Shown one piece after another: positions 56,045 to 64,000 of a stretch of DNA of 64,000 bases. The DNA lies in assembly GCA_023213395.1 (NCBI GenBank), contig CM041465.1:33921741-33985740 (forward strand). The letters run 5' to 3'. Below the pieces are notes generated by a model. It searched no databases and was not told the DNA's origin. It saw only the letters and a list, made by a program, of their open reading frames with translations. Numbering within the stretch: the stretch's first letter is position 1; every line of letters starts with the position of its first letter. The translations under genes were made by a program, and so were the position numbers. This DNA comes from Cycas panzhihuaensis. Lineage: Eukaryota; Cycadophyta.

Positions 56045-58010
56045 GATCACTGGTTAAACAAACTATATTGTTGAAGCCAACATATGTCGAGAAGTAGGAC
56101 TTTGCATCCAATGTGCAATGAAATGGACTTTTGAACATGGCAAGGTCAGTAAAGCCAAGCGTATGGTCTTTACCATTGATCCTACAACCTCAATTGATAA
56201 AGATCTAGATATAGATATTGACCCTAAGGAAGACCCTATTGTTGATTCTCCTATAGACCTTGAAATTGAACCTGAAATTTCTCTTTCTATTGTTTCCTTG
56301 ATTATCCAATGTCAACTTTCAACTTACCAAAAAGAAATGAAGGTTATCCTCCATGCAGTTGATAAGTGGCGTCAGTATTTAATAGGATCCAAATTCACTA
56401 TTGTAACTGACCACCATAGTCTTCGTCATCTCCTTGATTATCATGTCCTTTCTAAAGAGAAAACAAATTGGGTCAATCACCTCTAAGTGTTTGACTTCAC
56501 TATATCTTACAAAAAAGGCAAAACAAATGTTATAGTTGATGCCCTCTCTTGTCTCCCATTGGATCCGTCTGAGCCCATCTTACAATCCATATCTTCCCCT
56601 CAACCTACATGACTCCAAGAATTAGTTGATGATAACCAATCTCAACCTAATTTCAATAAGTGGTCCTCAAAAATCATCACTTAGAAGGATTGGACCTTAT
56701 ACAACATCCACCTTCTCTACAAAAATAGAATCTTTATCCATCCATCCTCCCCTTTCATTCCTCGTATCTTGATCGAGTACCACACCACCCCCTTAGGATG
56801 TCACTTAGGTTTTAATAAGACTTATCATCACATCTGCTCTGACTTTTGCCGAACTCAAATGAAATCCTCTATATTGACCTTCATAAAAGAATGTGACATA
56901 TGCCAATGCAACAAGGTAGATATGAAGGCTCAGCCTAGGCTCCTCCAACCCCTTCAAATCCCACAAGGCAAATGGTAAGATATTGCCATGAACTTTATTA
57001 CAAGCCTTCCACCCTCAACTAGAAATGACTCCATTTGGGTAATCACTGATCGACTAACAAAATATGCACACTTTCTATTAGTCCACATATCCTACCAAGC
57101 CCCCTGCCTGGCTGACCTCTACATTCAATTCATTTTTTACCTCCATGGTTTTCCATCCACCATAGTCTTTGATCAAGATCCCAAATTTACATCTTCCTTT
57201 TGGCAAGAACTCTTTTGTACAATTGGCACCTCCTTTAACATGAGTTCCTCATACCACCCCTAGATATATGGTAAATCAAAGGTCCTTAATCAAACTTTAG
57301 AGATATATCTCCATTGTTTTGCATCTAAACACCAAAAACAATGGACCTCTTGGCTAGCTTTAGCGAAATGTTAGTATAACTCTTCCCACCACTCTACAAT
57401 TGGCATGTCCCCATTCATGGACCTTTATGGGCATCCCCTATCGTCCCACCATATATTAGCCACTAACCTGCGTACATCCTTAGTGCAACAGAAATTACAA
57501 GACGTGGTCCAAGCAAAATATGGCCATGGCTCAGAATGATATGAGGCAACTTGTTAACCGCCACCACTCTAATCGAACCTTTTCCATTCGTGATATGGTC
57601 TTTGTTTGCCTCCAACCTTATAAGTAGCAGCTACTTCGTCATAGCACAAATCATAAACTCAATCCTTGATACTATGGTCCCTATAAGGTTAGCCAATGTA
57701 TTATAGAAGTTGTATATGCCCTTGAACTCCCTTCTGACACCAAGATCCATAATGTCTTCCATGTTTTATGTCTTAAAAAGCTCCTTGGCAAGTCCATTGT
57801 CCCACATACCACTCTCCCAATCCTTACTAAAGAACAACTCCTAATTGCTCCTCCAAACTATATCTTAGAAACTAGGCATCACCATCTCTAGAATAGAACC
57901 ATTTTTTAGCACTTGGTACAATGGACAGACATTGGACTAGAGGAAGCAACATGGGAACCAGATGAATTCATTAAGTAACATCCACATCTCTTACATTGTG
58001 GGGACTCAAC
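56045..58010 (+). pseudogene. G gag end, RNase H, integrase and tail
   Basis: 'CREVGLCIQCAMKWTFEHGK' (56089-56148) is a gag zinc knuckle of the CxxC...H type. After 'DLEIEPEISL' the text jumps to RNase H ('STYQKEMKVILHAVDKWRQY', 'FTIVTDHHSLRHLLDY') with protease and RT missing, all within one 122-codon frame (56118-56486). Integrase: 'FIKECDICQCNK', 'MNFITSLPPSTRNDSIWVIT', 'VFDQDPKFTSSFWQELF', 'MSSSYHP*IYGKSKVLNQ'. Two open stretches (69 and 91 codons). The first two catalytic Asp are visible. The tail ends near 58010. Confidence 0.87.
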
Positions 58011-58013
58011 GTC

Positions 58014-58093
58014 TCAGGGGAGGGGACCTATTATATAACCACTAGTGGCTGGCAGAACCCTAGTGAAATCCTAATGGTTGATAGAACCCTAAT
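58014..58093 (+). repeat. G polypurine tract and truncated 3' LTR
   Basis: 'caggggagggga' precedes TATTATATAACCACTAGTGG at 58029 (TG mutated to TA). Only about 65 bp resemble an LTR before E gag sequence begins, so about 280 bp of LTR are missing. Confidence 0.7.
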
Positions 58094-59007
58094 GATTGCC
58101 CCCCTTGGTTTTGAAACATCTAAAAGTTGGTCAACCTCCTTATGTAGTCAACAATAATATGCCCATTTTTTCCACAATACATACAGGTGACGTTCTGTTT
58201 ACGTTGTTGATTCTTTCACGATTGAGATTATGGTGTCTATTGGGGTTGTTGAGTTTGTTGAAGCTATTCTGAAATGTCTAAAGAGCCAACCCTTTGAGTA
58301 AGAGGTTATTAAGGTGATGATTATTGACGAGGCTAATTATGTGGTTGATTCTGATCTACATTCCTAGTTGCTAATGTAGAGGTAGAGTCAGAAGTTGATG
58401 TCACACCTTCATAATAGAGAATGCCTTCCTTCTTTAGTAAATGTCCCTCTAGATTGTTGAAATCCATCTTAGTAAAGGTATCATAGAGATGAGTGACAAA
58501 GCTATTAAACTTAATTGGAAGGATATTAATGATGGAGGAGATTAGATCATGGTCTAAAGGAGGTACACCAAGAGTAATGAGTTTATTTTGAATGGTTTTA
58601 ATTTCAGTTAAATGAGAGGTAATAGTACCAATAAAAGGGATGCGAAAGATGTGTGCTTTGAGAGTAATGGATCTTGAATTGTCTTTCCTCTTATAAAGGG
58701 AACATAAAGTGCTCCATGCTTCAGGAGAAGTTTGGGTAGTTTCAATATACTAATCAACTTGGTCATCAATGGCTACAGAGAGGAATGATAGAGTAACATT
58801 GTCCTTGGCTTTGAAAGTGGCTAAGACAATTGGATCAAGAGGTATTCCAATTATAAGTTTGTTCGAGTCCTTGGTAGGTATACGAAGAGGTAATTCCCTA
58901 TTAACATATGCCCAATAATCATTCATTATAAGTAAGTTCTTTACTTGTTTCTTCCAAGCTATAAAATTGGTTGTCCCACTAAGTTTTATGTTATTTAACA
59001 AAAGCAT
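58094..59007 (-). pseudogene. E gag, N-terminal part
   Basis: It starts at Met 59007 in an 85-codon open stretch: 'NNIKLSGTTNFIAWKKQVKN' (family LxGxxNFxxW), 'DPIVLATFKAKDNVTLSFLS'. Then 'TSPEAWSTLCSLYKRKDN', 'ITLKAHIFRIPF', 'LGVPPLDHDLISSIINILP' and a zinc knuckle near 58185-58140 ('CMYCGKNGHIIVDY', last Cys now Tyr). It continues at 43890 on the other side of gypsy G. Confidence 0.87.
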
Positions 59008-60975
59008 TTAGGCTGTCATTTTTAAAATGTCTTTAGTGTCCTATCTACCTAGTTAGTCTACTAAACTAGAATGCTATGTTTAAGGGTCTCCAAGAAATCC
59101 TTGGTTGTTATTCTATCTAATAGAACCTGCCTACAAGTAGCAAAATTGTGACCCTATATACTGATACATAAGTGCTAGGCTCTATATACCTTAGTACGTA
59201 GGCTGCTAAGAAGGTCAAAGACCCTCCTGTTTTATTGGTCCATTATGCTAGACTTATACCTAGCGATAGATCTAGTGAAGGACTATAAACCAAGGCACTA
59301 AACCCCTCTGTGTTTAACCTGGTCTCCAAACTCTAATGTAAGGTTTTCACCCCTCAACCTGCTACTTAATACATCTTATAATCAATGGACTTTCCTAATA
59401 TTTGTAGAACTTGAGAAGCACCAATGATGTATGCAGAGTGGTAACTTCGTAGGTCCTAATTGTTCCTTTTCAAAGCTGGTAAATAGTTTTGTTTGTAAAT
59501 TAGGAGTTATCTTTTTTAATCTTCTAAGTTGAAATTTCTTTTAAAGTGTGATCTTATTTAAACAAGGAGGGTTCTTCTTATGAAATGAAAGAAAAAAAAG
59601 ACCCAAAGTAAATGCAATAAATAAAAGAAAGATAAAAGGTTTAGGATGCTCTAAAGGTGATTTTGCATCTCAGAGACAATCAACCTCCTTCGTCTAATAA
59701 TGACACCTACAACCATAATGCACATACAAAAGTCAACAAAGAACTAGATAGGGCACCAAATCAAGTGTAAATAATCAACATTCAGTTGTTAGAAGCCTTA
59801 GAAACTGAAAAATAAGCCTTCAATTAGTGAAAAAGGACTTATTATGGTTCAAATAAAAGGGTCTAATTTGGTAGCTTATAAACCCTTGAAGATTTGCTTG
59901 AAAGCAGTTGAAATTAGCTCTAAATTGTAGAGTTCTGAATCAAGATTCCAACGGTTTGAACTGTGCTCAAATCTAACTTTCCATTGAAAAGTTATACTTA
60001 AAATAATATAGTGACCTCTTTATGACAGAAAAATAGTAGGATTTAGCTTAAGCTCCCTTCTAAAGTAGCTCCTAGTCGTAAACTAAGCTCATGAGACCAT
60101 CGGCTATGTAGCTGAGGGGTTAACAGATTTTAAAAAGATTAGATTATGAAATGTCTTTTTTTATTTTATAAAAAGTATTAAAAAGAGCTTATAATATTTT
60201 AGGTTTGCCACTTTTTGACATAAAACCCCAGTTATGTAGGGCCCAATGTGACCTAAAAACTTAGCCCCCTTCATGGATATGAGTGCTAACTCAAATCTAA
60301 TTAAATTTATAAGAAACTTTATAAAAAAAAGATTAAAAATTAAATTAGAAATCCTCGGCTTACGTGCATGTTTAGGCATCCATGATGAAGTAAAATAGAG
60401 GAAAACTCAATCAAACTCAATGAAATTCAATGGGAGATCGATGGGAATGCCTCTAAAGTGATGCAGGGATAGAGCAGAGACAAATCTAAGCTTAAATGAG
60501 TGCCCTGTGACTTTAGAATCATATAACTCTCAAGATGAATGGTGAGCCAAAAAATGGAAAAAACTCCTTTCTGATGGATCAAAGATAACCCTCAGGCTCT
60601 TGTGTGATTATACAATCCTCTTACAGACAATCAAGAAGTAGATTTAAGCACTCACGAGTAGATTTATAACCACAACAAGTTGCTATGAAAGAAAACAGAG
60701 GCTGAACAGGCTGAAACGACAAAAATGACACATCGTTTTAATGGGTGTGGCTTCAAATAACAGCAAGGAGTCATTTGCAAATGGCCACACAACTATCGGA
60801 AGTAGTGCATGACATGAACATGGCTTGTATCATGATCAAATGGCCTAGTACCCACAATAATGGCATAAAAATGCAAAGACGATGGCAAATGAGGTGTCGT
60901 TTTTACCAAACAAGCTCTCGTTTTTATTGGACAAAGTGAAATAACATGCAGTAAACTTGATTTACACACATAAAT
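59008..60975 (-). other. E leader
   Basis: Two kilobases without a recognisable gene between primer site and gag. Frames at 60745-60984 on both strands lack known motifs. Confidence 0.55.
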
Positions 60976-60988
60976 GGATCTCATACCA
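60976..60988 (-). promoter_or_regulatory. E primer-binding site
   Basis: The minus strand TGGTATGAGATCC abuts the 5' LTR. It is a degenerate initiator Met-tRNA site. Confidence 0.78.
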
Positions 60989-61398
60989 TGTGAGATTCAT
61001 TAATGGGATCAAAATATTAATGTACATAATTTTATAAGCAATGCACGATAATAAAATATAAATATTAACACAAATAACTCATCAAATTAATTACAGGAAT
61101 GATATGGCAGGCAAATTGGTTACACTGTGCAACATTTAGATTATCAAAGATTTTGCATAAGCAATAAAATTACCATATATGTGAGTGATGAATGGGTCTA
61201 ATTTATAGACCAATATATGGTAGATTTTGCATTACATTAGCTGACATAACAATGTATTTTGATTGGCCTATTATGCAGCATACATGGACTCAACACTATC
61301 TAATAACATTAAATTACAATAAGGGATCCTCAAACTATACACATGAATACAATATACATTGATTTACAATCTAAGAGGCTATTATTAATGTTTTAATA
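60989..61398 (-). repeat. E 5' LTR
   Basis: 410 bp, partner of 33304-33716. Outer end 'gttttaata' (mutated from 'aaca'), followed by TGTCC. Confidence 0.9.
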
Positions 61399-61880
61399 TG
61401 TCCAGTAGTAAATTTTACTAAACATCTTTTGTCTACTGTCGTCTCACTCCCTTTCTTTACCTAAGAAATTTTGTAAGGGGTGGAATGCCTTTCACACTAT
61501 AATCCTAGTTTTTTTTCCCTTTTCAATGGATACCATATTTTTGTAGCTATCACCATTAATAACAATCTTACAAATATTACATTCCAAAGTGTATATTGAC
61601 TGAAAGATATTTTTATATAGCCATGATTTACCATTATCTTTTGTTTCTCTATTTTTCTATGCTTAACTTCGTTTTAAAAAAATCAAAGTCCTTCTTAGCA
61701 TCAGGTTCTTCCCAATGTCTATTACAACTTCTACAGGTTATTCCTATTCTTGAACTGAAACCAAGTTTACTTCTGGTTGTTCCCTTTAGTTTCTAGATTG
61801 GTCCTAATAATAAGGACATTCATAGGCCTTATGACCTTCTCTATTGCATCTATAGTAGACAATAGGCCTCTTAAGTATAT
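61399..61880 (-). pseudogene. D protease and gag zinc knuckle, right of E
   Basis: Minus strand from 61868: 'RPIVYYRCNREGHKAYECPY', a C-x2-C-x4-H-x4-C knuckle with its first Cys now Tyr. Then 'NICKIVINGDSYKNMVS' at about 61585-61535, a gypsy protease with active-site Asp kept. 'DKRCLVKFTTG' ends at the E insertion. In the uninterrupted gene this joins 'YCDKV*CDVLQMDACHVLL' at 33303 in the same frame. Confidence 0.85.
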
Positions 61881-63735
61881 TATCTGCTCATCAAAATTTC
61901 TTCCCCTCTAGGCTCCTTAAACCCCTTAACCTCTTAATTGGTTTTGAAAACCCTTTTATTGTTGTTGTTGACTTTAAGGTTCACTACACTTGTGAAAAAC
62001 CCCACACTTGTCAAGGAATCATTGGTAATCTAGCTTAGGATATAGTCGACATACTTCATACATCCAAGGTTATCACATATTCGACATAATATCATCATAG
62101 ATTACACACAACAGTACATTAATCAACAAATATCCATTATGCAATCATCATGGTACACATAAAACATAATATTTCATGTAACTTTTCACTTTATTAAGCA
62201 ATATGTCTTATACATTCAGTTCTGGAATGTATCCTATATACATTCTAGCCTCATATACAAGATTTTGTCATATATGTTCCAAAAGGGAATGTATCATGAA
62301 ATGCATCGACTACAACTCTAGTCTGTACCACTATCTGGTCTGAATTTTAGGACTTTTTTTATTTCTTTATGCACCTTTCATTTAATTTCCCTATCTTGAG
62401 TGTTTTCTGGAAATGCATTCATCCATTGCTTTATAAAGGGTTCATGTGGGCAAATGGTTGATTATGGAAGTTATAATCCCAGACATTGGTAGAATAAGAT
62501 GGCTAATAGCAAAGAAGGGTGCTTGAATGGATGTGTCATGATTTCCTCAATTTATTATATCATATTCACCACTAGAAATTCAGACCAATTGAGCTATTTC
62601 CCATCTCAAAGTTTTGGTAATATTGGCATCATCCCCCCTAGAATATATGTATACTTTTTTTTGGATAAAAACCTTGTATTTATGACTTTTTCTATCCATT
62701 GCAACCTAATGTATTTTATATCTACTACACGAATAGCTCATGATATTATCTAGGTATTCTCCTAGCAAAATTCCTTTAACTAGGTTTTTCAATCACCTTT
62801 GATCTTTTAGTGGCAATTGGGACTTCTCCCTCCTTCGGAAATCCTATAAGTGGATTATTTTTGTATTTAATTTAACTTTCTTCAAATCCTTTTTTAATTC
62901 TAATAGGATGTTCTCCATTAACTCTTGATCCCAATAAAGAGGATTAAGATATATGTATTCTCCCCATCCTGCTTGCTTGACCTTTGTTTTAAACTAGGTA
63001 GGTAATCCATTTAATTCCTTTTTTAGCTTTGGTAAGAATATTTCTTAGCATCTTGCCATCTTCATTATGACACTGCTATGGGAATTTTAGAAGTAATTCT
63101 AATATTGACAAGATAAACCCTATGTACGTACCTTTTTGGAACGGCTAATTTTATGTGACTATTTGCTTTGAATTATGTGTTATTCTCTTGCTCCTTTCTT
63201 CCTTAGAATGTGGTATTTTCAACTAGCTCCTTGCTGTTGTTAATTATAGATCGATTCCCCCTATTTTTTATTTGAGTACTATGCAAGAATGGTTATAGGT
63301 ACACATTATATATTTTATCTTTTTCTTCCCGTTTGTTCTATGAATACTTGACAGCATACTTTTTTGGTACATATAGTATATTTTGGCCCAATTACTCGAT
63401 TTTCACTTTGCATACTTGGTAACATATCATTTTTGTACATATAGTATATTTCACTAGTATGTAGACAAGAATTCTAATTTTTCTTATACAATTTTTCTGA
63501 ATTTTGATTTTTCTTACAATGGTATATCTTTCTTCTTATGATTTGTCATATTGCTTATTTATATGATATGAGTTACAATGTTTTTTCTTTCTGTTTTTTT
63601 ATTTTTTAATTTTCTTGTATTTTTATTTCTATACCAAACTGAATTACATTCTGGTATCAAAGTAATATGATTTACCTCAACTTCATGCAACACGTTATGG
63701 TATAACCAGATGATCTAGCTCGTAGTTGCTTAATC
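61881..63735. other. Unassigned block, probably D gag and leader with foreign pieces
   Basis: From 61990 to 62340 the sequence is non-coding and could be a decayed LTR. From 63070 down to 62330 the minus strand has readable but unrecognised text ('QAGWGEYIYLNPLYWDQELM', 'ENILLELKKDLKKVK', 'DDANITKTLRWEIAQLV') with few stops. By position it may be D gag, but I cannot match it to the usual gag core. A TGGTATCAAAG word on the plus strand at 63651 resembles a primer site. Confidence 0.35.
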
Positions 63736-63739
63736 CTAG

Positions 63740-64000
63740 TTAACATAAGGTTTCAATTGGCTACCATTCACTCGGGTTGGTAGCAATGGTCTATCAATTT
63801 TTCGAAGTTGTACTAAACAATTCTCAAAGATTCTCTCGATGATATAAAGTCCTAACCATCTCATTTTGAGTTTCTGGAGGGGTGTTTTAAATTTGTTATA
63901 ATAAAGAAGAACTTAGTTGCCTTCTTTGAATTGTGGCATGCGTAGGTGATGATTGTGCCACACCTTTTATAACCATTTCACCATATAGCATTTTTCCTCT
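63740..64000 (-). pseudogene. H: integrase C-terminus of another gypsy, minus strand
   Basis: Minus-strand text from the window edge: 'KTPLQKLKMRWLGLYIIERI', 'FENCLVQLRKIDRPLLPTRV', 'NGSQLKPYVN'. The final VNGSxLKxY motif is typical for the end of one group of plant gypsy pol proteins and differs from the chromodomain-like tails of Gy1, C and D. The rest lies beyond the window. Confidence 0.7.

Larger units (their letters stand above)
43891..58093 (+). mobile_element. G: gypsy element nested in E and itself invaded
   Basis: The 5' LTR (43891-44232), primer site, leader and gag start are followed by foreign elements (about 45.8-56.0 kb). Then gag zinc knuckle, RNase H, integrase and tail, ending at a polypurine tract and a 3' LTR of which only the first 65 bp remain (58029-58093). 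E gag resumes right after. Both LTR starts share 'acataaccactagtggttgg' apart from transitions. Assigning the 44-45.8 kb and 56-58 kb parts to one element rests on that LTR match and on complementary domains. Confidence 0.8.
33304..61398 (-). mobile_element. E: copia element spanning 28 kb through nested insertions
   Basis: LTRs at 33304-33716 (413 bp) and 60989-61398 (410 bp) match throughout, with shared blocks 'gtgatgaatgggtctaattta', 'gatttatnatctaagagg' and 'tcctcaaactatacacatga'. On the minus strand: 5' LTR, primer site, 2-kb leader, gag (59007), [gypsy G], rest of gag, protease, integrase, RT, RNase H, [copia F], RNase H, polypurine tract, 3' LTR. It is inserted in gypsy D with a 5-bp duplication. 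Without insertions it would be about 7.5 kb. Confidence 0.9.

Noticed and set aside
63651-63661. Plus-strand TGGTATCAAAG resembling a primer-binding site
   Set aside because: The preceding bases (ACATTC) are not an LTR CA end and H pol sequence follows at once; probably coincidence or a severed piece.

Overview
The window is plant nuclear DNA made almost entirely of dead LTR retrotransposons. I find no functional host gene, RNA gene, CRISPR array or prokaryotic feature. The evidence for a land plant with a large, methylated, repeat-rich genome is the Ty1/copia and Ty3/gypsy pol domains, primer-binding sites matching the plant initiator-Met tRNA (TGGTATCAGAG), polypurine tracts, TG...CA LTRs and 5-bp target duplications. 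Almost every reading frame is broken, most often where the family has Gln (CAG or CAA read as TAG or TAA). That suits long-term deamination of methylated cytosine. A gymnosperm is a reasonable guess, but the sequence does not prove it.

Layout. (1) 1-5.48 kb: a decayed gypsy element (Gy1, plus strand) running from leader to 3' LTR. (2) 5.5-27.8 kb: Nest 1. A copia relic (Co0, plus) is split inside its RNase H by a complete copia element A (plus, 6635-27089, identical 245-bp LTR lengths, perfect AGAAA duplication). A is itself split twice: by a minus-strand copia B (10289-17792, perfect AATAA duplication) and by a plus-strand gypsy C (19171-25266, TAGTA/CAGTA duplication). (3) 27.8-29.4 kb: unexplained AT-rich DNA. 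(4) 29.4-64 kb: Nest 2. A minus-strand gypsy D is split inside its protease/RT junction by a minus-strand copia E (33304-61398, TGTCT/TGTCC duplication). E contains a minus-strand copia F (34469-40825) and a plus-strand gypsy G (43891 to about 58093). G in turn holds a 5'-truncated copia B2 (same family as B), a gypsy scrap J, an LTR L and a copia K. (5) The right edge holds more of D, an unassigned block and the integrase tail of another minus-strand gypsy (H).

The nesting is well supported. Removing B from A, or E from D, rejoins one continuous reading frame across the break. Removing A from Co0 restores an RNase H that continues on the other side.

The most unusual item is copia B. Its 2.3-kb leader carries pieces of nuclear housekeeping genes. 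Two blocks come from the mitochondrial Rieske iron-sulfur protein, in permuted order and in the element's sense direction. One block resembles the N-terminus of cytosolic leucyl-tRNA synthetase, in antisense. Beside them are a roughly 35-bp G-rich tandem array, a 37-bp triple repeat and an 18-bp C-run. Other items worth checking are an exact-length 400-bp duplication flanking copia F, a leader block shared by gypsies with different LTRs, and the same Gln-to-stop change in six of seven independent copia reverse transcriptases. All alignments and identities were judged by eye; no database was searched.
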